46,856 nt of DNA, from the IMG/VR virus record IMGVR_UViG_3300020205_003425, positions 1 through 46,856 of that record; one strand, written 5' to 3'. This stretch comes from a virus. The notes beneath the pieces are model-generated. The model ran no database searches. It was not told the origin of the DNA and saw nothing but the letters and a program-made list of their open reading frames with translations. Of this stretch, positions 1 to 10,672 are shown piece after piece (the stretch's first letter is position 1; each line of letters opens with the position of its first letter). Made by a program: the position numbers and the translations under genes.

Positions 1-339
1 GAGTTGGGAACCTTGCACAACAGCATCAATGGTTTGTTAGAGCAAGCCGCAAAAGAAAAACGCCAACCCCTGACGCGTGATGAAAAAGAAAACATCATGC
101 GCAAAGAAATGGCCAAGACCGTCACCATTGGTGGCATGTTGCCATTTGGTTGGTCAGACTCTTCAAAGCCAATTGCTCAACTCAGTGATGATGAACGCCG
201 CAAGGTGGTCATTCCACCTGCTGAGCGTCAATTGATTTCGGCAAAGATGGCTGAGCGCTTCAAAGTCTCTCAAGACCCGCTGTTTGCGCCAACTGAAGAC
301 AACCTGCGCAATTGGTATTTGGTCGGGCTGCGCAAATAA
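1..339 (+). CDS. Internal virion (ejection) protein, C-terminal fragment cut by window edge
   Basis: Only the last 112 codons lie in the window; the reading frame is open from base 1 and ends in TAA. The fragment matches the C-terminus of the complete gene at 44197-45972 residue for residue over most of its length, with the shared ending NLRNWYL.GLRK, so the product is the same ejection-type protein from a related phage. The stop overlaps the start of the next gene (TAATG), the same junction as in the complete copy. In podoviruses, proteins at this position are carried inside the capsid and ejected into the cell with the DNA. The role is inferred from position, length and neighbours rather than from a recognised domain. 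Confidence 0.8.
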   Translation, partial: ELGTLHNSINGLLEQAAKEKRQPLTRDEKENIMRKEMAKTVTIGGMLPFGWSDSSKPIAQLSDDERRKVVIPPAERQLISAKMAERFKVSQDPLFAPTEDNLRNWYLVGLRK

Positions 340-1223
340 TGGCTGACTATGACCAATTGATGGACCGTGCACTTGCCCCCAAAGGCCCGGGCACAGCCTC
401 CACCCTCAATGACACCTTTGGTTCCTCGATGGATATGTACATCCAGCGCAAGAACCAGTCGTTCCTTGGTCAAGTCAACCAAGCGGTTGATGTCAATCCA
501 GACAAATTCAACGAGCAACGCAAAATTGCCAAGCAGCTTGACACCGTACCGGCAGCGGTTGAAGCCCTTCCAGAGGACACCAGTCGAGCGTCCAAAGTAC
601 AAACCCTTGCGACCAACACGACAAATGCACCCGTTTTGCGCCAGCAGTACACGGACGCTGACTTTGCCAAGCTTGCGCATGATGACTCGTTTTCACTGTC
701 AAGCATGGAACGGGTGGTGTCTGATGTCACCAAATATTTCATGGGGGTGGGCGCAGGACAGGGACTCATCGGAACCATCAAGGCCTCACCATTTGTAGCC
801 GCCGAGTCTTTCTCTGGTGTTAAGCGCGCAACCTATGACTTGGTGGAACCCTTTGCCCGAGCGCTAGTTGGGCCAGACAACATCTTTGGCAACCTCTCAA
901 AGTACAACGCACAAAAAGCCCAAGAGTTCAGTGCAATGGCTAAATCCATTGCCCAGCCTGAGCAGGGGATAGTGATGGGGGGCTTGCAGTCTGGCGGCCA
1001 GTCCTTTTTGCAAAGCTCCAAGTATTTACCCTTGGCGTTGTATGGGGGGCCGATTGGGGGCGCTGTTGCGCTAGCCGGTATGTCATTGGAGACATTCGGT
1101 CAAAGCTACAACAAAGCAGCGGACAAAAACCTACCCCTTTATCAAACCTTGGCCTATGCAGCCAGTGATGCCACCATTGAATGGGCCACTGAAAAGGGAC
1201 CTCTGGGCGCTTTGGTGCAAAAC
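1..1223. repeat. Left homologous end (related to 45634-46856)
   Basis: This stretch aligns base for base, with no net insertion or deletion, to the last 1223 bases of the window. A hand comparison of the first 339 bases gave 63 mismatches (about 81% identity), many at third codon positions, so both copies look like functional genes under selection. It covers the end of the ejection-protein gene and the start of the giant virion-protein gene. The spacing between copies, 45633 bases, is a plausible genome length for this phage. See the tandem-prophage finding. Confidence 0.9.
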
Positions 1224-4200
1224 CTGAAAGCTGGTACGCCCGTTTTTATATCCATCCTCTCAAATGCCTGGAAAGAAAACAAAGGCGAGCAGGTCGCAAC
1301 AGCACTCCAAGATTTAAACGAATGGGCCACCTTAAACCCCGAAAAACCGTTCAGTGACTATCTAGACGCACGACCAGCGGCTGCTGCTCAAACTGCAATC
1401 GCAGTCCTCTTTGGCGCAAGCGGGAACGTGGTGCTGGGTGACACGCTTGAGAAAATCGCCAACCACCAAGCCAAAAACGCAGACTTGGCCGTACGCAACG
1501 ATATGTTTGCGCAGATGCAGCCCCTCATTGATGAAAGCAAGCTCAGGGCGCGCGATCCATCGGTCTTTAGCCAGTTTCTAGCCGCAACCACTGACGGCAC
1601 GCCCACACAAGACCTCTTCATCAGTGCTCAGACTTTGCAGCAGTCAGGTGTTGCTGAGCAACTCGCAGCCGCAATCCCCAGTGTTGCAGCACAACTCCCC
1701 GATGCACTGGCAAGCAACGGGCTCGTGCGTATCCCGACTGCTGATTACGCGGCCTTAATAGCCGGGACCCCCATCTCTGACGCCATCATCGAGCACATCA
1801 AGACCGAGCCCAACGGGTACACCTTCGCTGAGTCCAAGCAGTATGAGACGAGTTTTAACCAAGAGATGCAAGCGCAGTTGGAGACAAAGCTCAACGAAGC
1901 TGCGCTCGACAACGGTTTCAAAGAAAGCCGGGATGCGGTTCGAGACATCTTTGCCCAACAACTGAACACAGCAGGGCGCTTTACCAATGAAGTCAACAAC
2001 GCATATGCCGGGTTATTGGCAAACTTTTATGCCGTCACAGCGGCCAAGTTAGGCATGACGCCACAAGAGCTGGTCAATAAATACCAGCTCAACGTGGTCA
2101 ACCAAACCCAAGCAAACGCACAGTTTGACCAAGCCGGGGACTTCTTTTACCAAGATGGCCGACTGATGGGCATCAATGTGCGCACCGATACCCAAGCAGG
2201 TATTCGCTACGCAGACGAGATCATCAGTGGGAAAAAGGTCTACGAAAGCCGCAACACCGATTCCCTGCGCCCCTATGTGGGCCAACGCATCGCCATCGTG
2301 CGCACGGGTGAGGGCTCAGCCAAAGCCATTGGAGAGGTCACATTAGGTGAACCGATTGTGGTGAATGAGGAGCAGTTCAACGCAATGCGTGAGCAGCACC
2401 TCGTGCCCGCTGGCAGCACTTTCGATGTGCCCCCAGGTGGGGTTAAGTATTTGTATCCCGTTCAAGAGCCAACGCGATATGAAACAGAACGTGATGTTGG
2501 ACAAGGTATTGTTTCAAGGCAAGTGCTCAACCAACGCGGTGTCCAAGAAAAAGGACGAACTGTGCCGGATGCCGTGCAAGCTGTATCAAACGTTGAGTCA
2601 TCGTTCGAGTTTGCGGCTTCTCAGTCATTCCCAACCAATCGTGATTTCAAACTTGCGCTGCAAGGCAGAGTCCTGGAAGCTGCCAAAGCAGCCAAAGTGA
2701 ATTTGGCTGATTTCAGCATCGCAACGGAGGAGTATTTGGTGCGCATGGCTTATGCAGATGGGATAACCGCGCTGCGCACAAACCCAAACGCTGTGGGTTG
2801 GTACAACGAGAAAGTCACAAAAGCACTGCGCTTGGTCTCCCTCGTCCACCCTGAAATCTTGACTGACCGCAACGCTAAGTTTGCATTTGTTTGGGCGCTT
2901 GCCGTCACCAGTAATGGCCTAAAGGTTGATAAAAACTTCGATTTGGCTGAAAAAGCCTATGAGCAATGGAAAAACAGCTCACCCGACATCGCCAAAAGGA
3001 CCATGCCAACGGACATTGGCATCGGCACGGCATCCATCTCCATCAACAAAAGCCTTGGTCTGTACAACACCCTCATAGCCCGGGACGGCTTTGAAGCGAT
3101 TGAGACCTTCATGACTACGGTGCAGACCGTGGGTGAGGTGCAAAAGTTCACAGGCGAGAACGTGAGCGGCGAGAACAAAACCACCCAGGTCTATGGTGCC
3201 GCTGCACTGGGCCCCAAGATCGGCAATGGGTTCTTTATGAACCTTTATGGTCATTTTGAGCAATTGACGATGGACCGGTGGCTCATGCGGACTTGGGGGA
3301 GGTGGACCGGCACCCTGGTCGAAGTTAACCAAGCGCAGGTCAAATCTAAGCGCGTCCAACTCAAGTCACTCATCCAGTCGCTCAACCCAGCGGACAAAAA
3401 GGCGTTTGAAGCCATTATCAAACGCAAGCTCACCATTGGAGACATTGACGCTGTTGCCCAAGCCATTTGGAAAGCCAGCCAAAAGCCAGCCAATCGAATT
3501 GAAATGGCAAAAATCGGTATTGCCCAGGATGCCGACCAAGCCGCATTTGTTGAAATCTTGGGGGATCTTGTCAAAGGGCAAAGGCGTGTTTCGTATGGGG
3601 ATGAGTTGCGCAAAGCCGGTAATGCCCTAGATAAGTACAGGGACGGACAAAACGAAGCCCCAAGTGGTCCACCCCAGCGCGGAAACATCCGAAAGGTGTT
3701 TTCTCAGGTCTTGTTAATGCTCCAAAAAGACCACCCGGCGCTTACAATGAGTGACTACCAAGCGCTTCTTTGGTACCCTGAGAAACGACTCTACGACACC
3801 GCAAAAACCTCTGATGAGGCGACAGAGAGTTACGAAGACAATGAGGCACCAGACTATGCAAACGCAGCAGCAAAACTCGTCCGATCCAAAGGCGTCTCAG
3901 ACGAGCGAATCAGCTCAGCCCTCGCAGCCGTCGACGCAGAGCTTTCGGCCAATGTCGGAGCAAGAGGAGTTCAATCAGGAACTGGAAGACAAGGTAATAG
4001 CGGAAATGGTTCTGTCCTTGAGCAAGCAGCCCAAGTAAACAACGCCCCTCGCGGGCAAATCTTCTTTGGCAATGACATCACCCAGCAGCCTAGCGTGCTG
4101 GCGTTACTAGAAAAAGCCGATCTATCCACGTTCCTTCACGAGTCCGGACACTTCTTCCTTCAAGTCCAGGCTGACTTGGCAATGCGCATTCAGTCACGCA

Positions 4201-7200
4201 TCAGCGCAGGTGACGTGGCAAGCAACGCTGAGCGCAGCATTGTTGAAGACATGGATCGGCTCTTCAATTGGTTTGGTATCAAAGCCGATACCGATGTCAG
4301 TGCCTTGGATCAGTGGGCGCAGATGTCGCTCGACGAGCAGCGCAAATATCACGAACAGTTCGCCCGCGGCTTTGAGGCGTACCTACTTGAGGGCAATGCA
4401 CCAACCCTTGAGCTGCAAAGCCTGTTTCAAAAGTTCAGGTCCTGGTTACTCAACATCTATCGAGACTTGAAGGCACTTGATGTCCAGCTAACAAATGAGG
4501 TGCGAGGCGTCATGGACCGCATGGTTGCCACATCCCAAGAAATTGCAACTGCACAAGATGCCCGCAACATGGGTCCGCTATTTAACCCTCAAAACGGCAG
4601 TGGCCTGATTGAGGACTGGCGCGCATATCACGACCTTGCAAACGATGCGACCGCCACTGCGATTGACCAACTCCAAGCCAAGAGCATGCGCGATATGCAG
4701 TGGCTCAGTAATGCCAAGAGCCGAGTCCTTAAAAAGCTGCAGCAGCAACACGACGAACTTCGGTCTGAAATTCGCAGGGAAGTTAGCCAAGGTGTGATGA
4801 GCCAGCCCATCTATCAGGTCTGGCAGTTCCTGACCGCAAGAAGTGGTGAAGAGATGGTCTTAGGTCAGACGCCTATGGTCCCCGAGTCGTTGGCGTTCTT
4901 TAGAGGAAAGCTCGACGCACAAATACTCAAAGAAATGTACGCAAATGAGCCAAACATCAATTGGCAAGCATTGACCCGTTTGAGCATGACCAGTACCAAA
5001 TCAGGCCTGCATCCGGAGGTGGTTGCGGAGTTGGCCGGTTTTAGTTCTGCCGATCAAATGGTCAAGGCACTGATCGATGTGCAGCCACCCTCTGAGGTCA
5101 TCGAAGCAGAAACTGATCAGCGCATGCTTGAGGAAAATGGGGATGTGGCAGATCAAGATGCAATGGACCGTGCGGCTGATGCAGCAGTGCACAACGAGCT
5201 GCGCGCCAAGATGCTGCAAACAGAGGCCCGTGCTCTTGAGATGGCAATGCAAGTCAAAGTAGATGGCACGCGCACCAACGCCAAGGGCACGCGCTTGAGC
5301 TTCAATGTGCTGCCTAAAGTGGCGAGAGAATTTGCACAAAGCCTGATTTTGAAACTCAAGGTGCGTGACATTCGTCCCAACCAATACGCAGCAGCAGAGG
5401 TGCGCGCAGCCAAAGAGGCCGAACGCGCATTTTCCAAAGGCGACATCCAGGCCGCTGCTGAACAAAAGCGCAACCAGATCATCAACAGCTACGCGACCCG
5501 CGCGGCTTATGACGCCCAAGACGAGGTCAGACGCACTGTGGCGTACCTGCGCCGCTTTGACGCAAAAAGCAAAGGGCTTGATGCGGACTACTACGACCAG
5601 ATCGCTCAGATGCTCGAGCGCTTTGATCTGCTTGCAACCACCAGCCTCAAAGAGATTGACAAGCGTACGAGCTTAGCCAATTGGCTCAAAGCACAAGAGG
5701 AGGCAGGCTACAAGCCCGATGTACCACCTGCTTTGGAGGCCGAGGCTTTTAGGAAGAGCTACAAAGACATGACGCTTGAGGAGTTGCGGGGTCTGCGCGA
5801 CACCATCCAGCAAATTGAGCACTTGGGTCGATTAAAGCAAAGGCTCTTAACGGCACATGACCAGCGCGAGTTTGACCAAATTCGAGATGAGATGGCGTAC
5901 TCGATCCAAAGTAATTCCAAAGGCAGAAAAGCTGACAACCGCACACCTAACACCGTTCTTGGCGAAAAACTTGTTTCTGTCAAAAGCTTCTTTGCCGCTC
6001 ACATCAAGGCCGCAACTTGGGCCCGCATCATGGACGGCGGCAAAGACGGTGGCCCTGTCTGGGAATATTTGATCCGAACGGCCAATGATGCCGGTAACAG
6101 GGAAGTTGCCATGCGCGAGCGCGCAACCCGTGAGCTGTCAGCCTTGATCTCGCCGGTGCTGGGGCAGGGCAAGCTGGGCGGCAAAGGTACGTTCTTTCCG
6201 GCCATCAACCGATCCCTGAATAAAGAAGCCATCTTGGCTATCGCTTTAAACGTGGGCAACGAATCCAACGCCCAGCGCCTTTTGGGGGGTGAAGGGTGGA
6301 CGATTGCTCAAATCAAACCCGTGCTCGATACGTTAAGCACTGAGGATTGGAACTTTGTGCAAGGGGTGTGGGATTACTTTGAGACCTATCGCCCAGATAT
6401 TGGTGCCAAAGAGCGGCGCATTTACGGCAAAGAGCCAAAGTGGATTGATGCTCGATCATTACAAGTTGAAACGAAAGATGGTGACAAGATATTTCTGCGC
6501 GGCGGCTACTACCCGGTCAAGTTCGACCCGCGTGCGACCGAGCGTGCAGAGCAGCATGCTGAGGCTGAAGAAGCCAAACGCATGCTTCAAGGGGCCTACA
6601 CCAGTGCGACCACACGGCGCAGCTTCACCAAGGAGCGCGTTCAGGAGGTCAACGGCAGACCGCTGTTGTACTCACTAGACGGAATCTATAACGGCATTAA
6701 CGAGGTCATTCACGACCTGTCTTGGCATGAGTGGTTGATTGACGCCAACCGGATTTTGAAAAACCCAAAGGTTTCAGATGCAATGCGCAACGCCTATGGG
6801 GCTGAAGTGCATCAGCAATTTAAGTCCTGGGTCAAAGATGTTGCCGAAGGTGACCGCGGTGCTCAAAACGCAGGAGAAAAGTCCCTGGCCTGGATTCGCC
6901 AAGGCGTCTCAGTTGCCGGTCTGGGCATTAACGTCATGTCCGCGTTGTTGCAACCCTTTGGTATTACTCAGTCGATTGTGCGTATCGGCGGTGCTTATGT
7001 GGGCAAGGGCCTAGCTAAGTTTGTCTCAGACCCGATCGGTTTGAACGCTGCAATTTCTGAGATGAGCGAATTCATGCGCACCAGAAGCCTGACCCAGATG
7101 CGTGAGCTGGCAGAGCTTCGCAATCAGGTGAAGGGTCAGACTGAGACTCGGCGCAATGTGGACGCGGCTATGTACGCGCTCATGCTGCGCGCCCAGCAGT

Positions 7201-7901
7201 TGGTAGACCTGCCAACTTGGTGGGGAGCGTATGAGAAGGCCATTGCTGAAGGCAGCGACCAGGATCGATCAGTCACCTTGGCTGATCAAGCTGTGATTGA
7301 TGCGCAGGGGAGTGGCACGACCAAAGACCTTTCAGCTATTGAGCGAGGTGGTCCAGCCATGAAGCTGTTCACGGTGTTCTATTCATTTATGAATACATCT
7401 CTAAACTTGGGCTTTGCGCAAACCATGACGCGTGACTCCAAGATGAAGCTGGCCGCGGACTATTTGCTGATCTACGTGGTCCCTGTGGTGCTGATCTCTC
7501 TCATGAAGTCAGCTTTTACCCCCGGGGATTCGGGCGACTGGGACGATCCCAAAAAGATCGCAGCCAAGCTCATCAAAGAAGAAGTCTCTTATCTGATGGG
7601 TATGTTCTTTGGGCTCAGAGAGGTTTCAAACATAGTTGATGCGTTCCAAGCTAAACCCAGTGGCGAGTACAAGGGTCCGGCTGGAACCCGGTTGATTGGG
7701 GACACATTGGTGCTGGCTAAACAAATTGGGCAAGGTGAGATGGATGACGGTCTGCGAAAAGCTGTTATCAACGTTTCTGGTGAGTTGCTGAGGCTTCCAA
7801 GCGCCCAGATCAACCGCACGATCACAGGTGTAGTGGCCCTAAAGGAGGGCAAAACCAAGAACCCCGCAGCTATCGTCTTTGGCTACGAGCAACCGCACTA
7901 A
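339..7901 (+). CDS. Giant polyvalent internal virion protein (2520 aa)
   Basis: The start ATG overlaps the stop of the upstream ejection-protein gene (TAATG) and gives the conserved N-terminus MADYD also seen in the second copy at 45972. The architecture is that of large polyvalent phage proteins thought to be packaged and injected with DNA. An ASCH-like nucleic-acid-binding segment lies at about residues 600-705 (EIISGKKVYESR, then GQRIAIV and GEVTLGEP). A zinc-metallopeptidase-like HESGH motif lies at about residue 1267. Long charged helical stretches fill about 1400-1950, and hydrophobic segments lie near the C-terminus (about 2200-2220 and 2370-2395, with YVVPVVLISLM). The N-terminal 300 residues are glycine- and alanine-rich around 230-260 and may contact membrane. 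As the last gene of the ejection operon it probably forms the trans-envelope conduit and delivers enzymatic domains to the host. The metallopeptidase assignment rests on one motif. Confidence 0.8.
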   Translation: MADYDQLMDRALAPKGPGTASTLNDTFGSSMDMYIQRKNQSFLGQVNQAVDVNPDKFNEQRKIAKQLDTVPAAVEALPEDTSRASKVQTLATNTTNAPVLRQQYTDADFAKLAHDDSFSLSSMERVVSDVTKYFMGVGAGQGLIGTIKASPFVAAESFSGVKRATYDLVEPFARALVGPDNIFGNLSKYNAQKAQEFSAMAKSIAQPEQGIVMGGLQSGGQSFLQSSKYLPLALYGGPIGGAVALAGMSLETFGQSYNKAADKNLPLYQTLAYAASDATIEWATEKGPLGALVQNLKAGTPVFISILSNAWKENKGEQVATALQDLNEWATLNPEKPFSDYLDARPAAAAQTAIAVLFGASGNVVLGDTLEKIANHQAKNADLAVRNDMFAQMQPLIDESKLRARDPSVFSQFLAATTDGTPTQDLFISAQTLQQSGVAEQLAAAIPSVAAQLPDALASNGLVRIPTADYAALIAGTPISDAIIEHIKTEPNGYTFAESKQYETSFNQEMQAQLETKLNEAALDNGFKESRDAVRDIFAQQLNTAGRFTNEVNNAYAGLLANFYAVTAAKLGMTPQELVNKYQLNVVNQTQANAQFDQAGDFFYQDGRLMGINVRTDTQAGIRYADEIISGKKVYESRNTDSLRPYVGQRIAIVRTGEGSAKAIGEVTLGEPIVVNEEQFNAMREQHLVPAGSTFDVPPGGVKYLYPVQEPTRYETERDVGQGIVSRQVLNQRGVQEKGRTVPDAVQAVSNVESSFEFAASQSFPTNRDFKLALQGRVLEAAKAAKVNLADFSIATEEYLVRMAYADGITALRTNPNAVGWYNEKVTKALRLVSLVHPEILTDRNAKFAFVWALAVTSNGLKVDKNFDLAEKAYEQWKNSSPDIAKRTMPTDIGIGTASISINKSLGLYNTLIARDGFEAIETFMTTVQTVGEVQKFTGENVSGENKTTQVYGAAALGPKIGNGFFMNLYGHFEQLTMDRWLMRTWGRWTGTLVEVNQAQVKSKRVQLKSLIQSLNPADKKAFEAIIKRKLTIGDIDAVAQAIWKASQKPANRIEMAKIGIAQDADQAAFVEILGDLVKGQRRVSYGDELRKAGNALDKYRDGQNEAPSGPPQRGNIRKVFSQVLLMLQKDHPALTMSDYQALLWYPEKRLYDTAKTSDEATESYEDNEAPDYANAAAKLVRSKGVSDERISSALAAVDAELSANVGARGVQSGTGRQGNSGNGSVLEQAAQVNNAPRGQIFFGNDITQQPSVLALLEKADLSTFLHESGHFFLQVQADLAMRIQSRISAGDVASNAERSIVEDMDRLFNWFGIKADTDVSALDQWAQMSLDEQRKYHEQFARGFEAYLLEGNAPTLELQSLFQKFRSWLLNIYRDLKALDVQLTNEVRGVMDRMVATSQEIATAQDARNMGPLFNPQNGSGLIEDWRAYHDLANDATATAIDQLQAKSMRDMQWLSNAKSRVLKKLQQQHDELRSEIRREVSQGVMSQPIYQVWQFLTARSGEEMVLGQTPMVPESLAFFRGKLDAQILKEMYANEPNINWQALTRLSMTSTKSGLHPEVVAELAGFSSADQMVKALIDVQPPSEVIEAETDQRMLEENGDVADQDAMDRAADAAVHNELRAKMLQTEARALEMAMQVKVDGTRTNAKGTRLSFNVLPKVAREFAQSLILKLKVRDIRPNQYAAAEVRAAKEAERAFSKGDIQAAAEQKRNQIINSYATRAAYDAQDEVRRTVAYLRRFDAKSKGLDADYYDQIAQMLERFDLLATTSLKEIDKRTSLANWLKAQEEAGYKPDVPPALEAEAFRKSYKDMTLEELRGLRDTIQQIEHLGRLKQRLLTAHDQREFDQIRDEMAYSIQSNSKGRKADNRTPNTVLGEKLVSVKSFFAAHIKAATWARIMDGGKDGGPVWEYLIRTANDAGNREVAMRERATRELSALISPVLGQGKLGGKGTFFPAINRSLNKEAILAIALNVGNESNAQRLLGGEGWTIAQIKPVLDTLSTEDWNFVQGVWDYFETYRPDIGAKERRIYGKEPKWIDARSLQVETKDGDKIFLRGGYYPVKFDPRATERAEQHAEAEEAKRMLQGAYTSATTRRSFTKERVQEVNGRPLLYSLDGIYNGINEVIHDLSWHEWLIDANRILKNPKVSDAMRNAYGAEVHQQFKSWVKDVAEGDRGAQNAGEKSLAWIRQGVSVAGLGINVMSALLQPFGITQSIVRIGGAYVGKGLAKFVSDPIGLNAAISEMSEFMRTRSLTQMRELAELRNQVKGQTETRRNVDAAMYALMLRAQQLVDLPTWWGAYEKAIAEGSDQDRSVTLADQAVIDAQGSGTTKDLSAIERGGPAMKLFTVFYSFMNTSLNLGFAQTMTRDSKMKLAADYLLIYVVPVVLISLMKSAFTPGDSGDWDDPKKIAAKLIKEEVSYLMGMFFGLREVSNIVDAFQAKPSGEYKGPAGTRLIGDTLVLAKQIGQGEMDDGLRKAVINVSGELLRLPSAQINRTITGVVALKEGKTKNPAAIVFGYEQPH

Positions 7902-7911
7902 AATATGCTTT

Positions 7912-8442
7912 ATGAGAGCTTTGTTTATTTTAATAATTACTCTGATTCAAATATCAGGTGGATCAATCGCCCAAGCTCGCAGTCCTTCAAGTAATCGTGT
8001 GCTTTCAGCCGAGGAGTTAGATAGGCTACAGCGATCTGCATTGGGAAATCCATGCCTTGATGGATACACCCCCAACGCACAGGCCGACTGTACGCGAGAT
8101 GTAAGCAAACAGCCTCTTCCTAACCAGAGTCAGCAAGATCAAACTAAAAAACCAAACAACGAAAGAGTGTCGGAAGCCGCGCTCATTGCTAAAAATAAGA
8201 AGGAGATTATTAAGCGTTGTGGTCTGGAAGAGTCGGCAACAACCAAAATTATTGGCATGAAAGAAGATGACCGAAGAAATATTCTCCTCAATATAACGGA
8301 AGAGAGAAATGCACTCGCGATTTATTGGGTAATCACTTATCGCACCGACACCGGTAATGTGATTTTTGGCGAAAGACAATTTCAAAAAAGAGTTTGTGAA
8401 ATCAACAAAAAAACCGGTGAAGCAGTTTTGAAAGATGAGTAA
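7912..8442 (+). CDS. Secreted accessory protein of unknown function
   Basis: The product has 176 residues. I start it at ATG 7912 because this gives a clean signal peptide (MRALFILIITLIQISGG, cleavage after AQA). The longer reading from 7879 overlaps the previous gene and adds a non-signal extension. The mature part is polar and Lys/Glu-rich, with four cysteines (NPCLDG, ADC, KRCGLEE, KRVCEIN) that could form two disulfides in the periplasm. The C-terminal half (IIGMKEDDRRNILLNI to FGERQFQKRVCEINKKTG) looks like a compact domain, but I do not recognise the family. The gene is more AT-rich than its neighbours and sits between the ejection gene and the tail fibre, which fits a transferred accessory gene. 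It might be expressed during lysogeny, but no promoter is evident. Confidence 0.65.
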   Translation: MRALFILIITLIQISGGSIAQARSPSSNRVLSAEELDRLQRSALGNPCLDGYTPNAQADCTRDVSKQPLPNQSQQDQTKKPNNERVSEAALIAKNKKEIIKRCGLEESATTKIIGMKEDDRRNILLNITEERNALAIYWVITYRTDTGNVIFGERQFQKRVCEINKKTGEAVLKDE

Positions 8443-8470
8443 TCATCATTGGAATCATTCCGATGTCTAA

Positions 8471-8481
8471 GGTACGCGTGA
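8471..8481 (+). promoter_or_regulatory. GGTACGCATGA-type element, copy 1
   Basis: The sequence here is GGTACGCGTGA (one mismatch to the consensus). It lies between the secreted accessory gene and the tail-fibre gene, 43 bases before the fibre start codon. It is one of six close copies found where virion or lysis genes resume after accessory genes. Its function is unknown; a promoter, leader or processing element is possible. Confidence 0.5.
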
Positions 8482-8523
8482 TGAGGATGGTCTGTATCAA
8501 ACTCCTATAAATTGGAGTTGTAC

Positions 8524-10473
8524 ATGACGATTAACAGTTCAACGCGAATCGCTGGTCCTTACACAGGAAACGGTAGTACCACAGCATTTCCATTCTCATT
8601 TAAAGTTTTTGCCACGGCTGATGTGACCGTAGTGCGCACCAACTTGACAGGTGTTGAGAGCACATTGACGTTGGGGACCGACTACACGGTTTCGTTAAAC
8701 GCAAACCAAAATAGCAACCCTGGTGGCACAGTCACGATGCTGACCGCCCCTGCATCTGGGTTTTTGATTACGCTCACAAGTTCACTTGGTTACACCCAGA
8801 CTTTGGACTTAACCAATCAAGGTGGCTTTTACCCATCAACCATCAACGATGCTCTGGATAGGACAACGATCCAAATTCAGCAATTGAATGAGCAGGTTGC
8901 CCGATCAGTAAAAGTTGATATCTCTAGCAGCACAACCCCAGCGGCCTACATAGCCGCAATAATTACTGGGGCTGCAAGTGCTACAACATCCGCAACTAAT
9001 GCTGCAACCAGCGCAACAGCTGCGGCCTCTAGCGCCAGCTCAGCATCAAGCTCGGCAAGCACAGCAACCACTCAGGCCAGCAACGCATCAACAAGCGCGA
9101 CTAATGCGGCAACATCTGCCAGCACGGCCACAACACAGGCTGCATTGGCCACAACAAATGGTGCCGCTCAAGTAACCCTTGCCACAACACAAGCAACAAA
9201 TGCAAGCACCTCTGCAACTAATGCGGCTGCTTCAGCAACTACTGCGACCACCCAAGCCAGCAATGCCAGTGCATCAGCTACTAGTGCCAGCACATCTGCA
9301 ACCAATGCGACCACCAGCGCAACAAGCGCAGCAAACGCAAAAACTGCAGCAGAGTCTGCACGCGATGCAACCTTGGCCTCATACGACAGCTTTGATGACC
9401 GTTATCTTGGATCTAAATCTACAGAACCGACTGTTGACAACGATGGGAATGCACTAATCACTGGAGCGTTATATTTCAACAGCGTTGACAGTGCAATGAA
9501 GGTCTGGACTGCTGGGAGCGTATGGGCCGCGGCTTATGTACCTGGAAGCAGCTACATGGATTTGGTATCAAGCCAAACAGCGGCAGGTACAAAAACATTT
9601 AGCTCAAACCCGATATTGTCTGGCGGCACAGCCAATGGTGTTCCCTATTTGAATGCCAGCAAGGTTCTGACAACGGGTAGTGTGCTGACATTTAATGGCA
9701 CAACTCTTGGTGCAAATATTTCTGGAAGTGCTACCAGCTTATCAGCAACTTTGGTGGCTACTTCTGGTGGCACAGGCCAATCAAGCTATGCAGTTGGGGA
9801 TTTGCTTTATGCGTCAACTACTACAGCATTGTCAAAACTTGCTGATGTTGCAACTGGTAATGTGCTGATTTCTGGCGGTGTATCAACTGCCCCCAGTTGG
9901 GGAAAGATTGCGCTTACTACCCATGTCAGCGGCAACCTTCCAGTTACTAATCTGAACAGTGGAACATCTGCTTCAGCCAGCACATTCTGGCGTGGGGATG
10001 GCACTTGGGCTGCCGCTGGCGCAGGAACAGTCACTTCTGTTACCGGTACTGGTACTGCAAGTGGTTTGACTTTAAGTGGAACTGTAACAACATCAGGTAG
10101 TTTGACTTTAAGCGGTACGGTTAGTGTTGCGGCTCTTTCAACTGCATCTGGGTCTGCGCCGTCGTACTCTGCAAGAGCGTGGGTAAATTTTAATGGCATA
10201 GGTACAGTGGCTATTCGCGGCAGTGGGAATGTGTCGAGCATTACTGACAATGGCACTGGTGACTACACGGTGAACTTCACGACGGCAATGCCTGATACAA
10301 ATTATTGTGGAGTAGGTAGTGGTAGAAGACTCATTTCGTATAAGGCTTACGGAAATGTTTGCGTAAAGGTAAATTCCACATCTGCCGCAGATGTAACTTG
10401 TGGTGTTGAAGATACTTACTCAGGTGAAGTTATGCAAGACAACGAGTGGATGTTTGCTGCTTTTTTTAGATAG
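8524..10473 (+). CDS. Tail fibre / receptor-binding protein
   Basis: The product has 649 residues. The start ATG 8524 is preceded by GGAG with about 7 bases of spacing. Residues 1-140 form the N-terminal attachment domain typical of podovirus fibres ([15 protein letters not shown], then a beta-rich segment and [23 protein letters not shown]). Residues about 145-290 are a low-complexity Ala/Ser/Thr shaft of short ATSATNA- and TTQASNAS-type repeats. Residues about 350-540 are Gly/Ser/Thr-rich shaft. The C-terminal 100 residues ([24 protein letters not shown]) match a tip type shared by many phage fibres and probably bind the host surface. The two small genes that follow are common companions of such fibres. 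The DNA repeats of the shaft could allow length variation by recombination. Confidence 0.9.
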   Translation: MTINSSTRIAGPYTGNGSTTAFPFSFKVFATADVTVVRTNLTGVESTLTLGTDYTVSLNANQNSNPGGTVTMLTAPASGFLITLTSSLGYTQTLDLTNQGGFYPSTINDALDRTTIQIQQLNEQVARSVKVDISSSTTPAAYIAAIITGAASATTSATNAATSATAAASSASSASSSASTATTQASNASTSATNAATSASTATTQAALATTNGAAQVTLATTQATNASTSATNAAASATTATTQASNASASATSASTSATNATTSATSAANAKTAAESARDATLASYDSFDDRYLGSKSTEPTVDNDGNALITGALYFNSVDSAMKVWTAGSVWAAAYVPGSSYMDLVSSQTAAGTKTFSSNPILSGGTANGVPYLNASKVLTTGSVLTFNGTTLGANISGSATSLSATLVATSGGTGQSSYAVGDLLYASTTTALSKLADVATGNVLISGGVSTAPSWGKIALTTHVSGNLPVTNLNSGTSASASTFWRGDGTWAAAGAGTVTSVTGTGTASGLTLSGTVTTSGSLTLSGTVSVAALSTASGSAPSYSARAWVNFNGIGTVAIRGSGNVSSITDNGTGDYTVNFTTAMPDTNYCGVGSGRRLISYKAYGNVCVKVNSTSAADVTCGVEDTYSGEVMQDNEWMFAAFFR

Positions 10474-10480
10474 GAAAACC

Positions 10481-10672
10481 ATGAACCAACGAATTATTTA
10501 CCCAACAGATGATGGCGGTGTTGTAGTCATTGTTCCAGCCGCTGAGTGCGGTTTAACTATTGAGGAAATTGCCACCAAGGACGTTCCTGCTTGCAAGCCT
10601 TACAAAATCGTGGATGTTGCTGACATTCCATCAGACCGTACATTCCGCAACGCTTGGGAGTATTCAGCGTGA
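10481..10672 (+). CDS. Small fibre-linked conserved phage protein
   Basis: The product has 63 residues. The start ATG 10481 follows an AGGA ribosome site and lies 7 bases after the fibre stop, so I discard the longer reading that runs back into the fibre gene. The sequence (IIYPTDDGGVVVIVPAAECGLTIEEIA..DVP, then DIPSDRTFRNAWEY) is a pattern I recognise as a small conserved protein commonly found just after tail fibres in phages of Proteobacteria. It may help fibre assembly or form part of the fibre tip, but its function is not established. It overlaps the next gene by four bases (GTGA), indicating translational coupling. Confidence 0.75.
   Translation: MNQRIIYPTDDGGVVVIVPAAECGLTIEEIATKDVPACKPYKIVDVADIPSDRTFRNAWEYSA

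Noticed and set aside
9000-9460. Alternate-frame Gln/Pro-rich proteins inside the tail-fibre shaft
   Set aside because: They arise from the repetitive GCA/ACC codons of the Ala/Ser/Thr shaft read in another frame.
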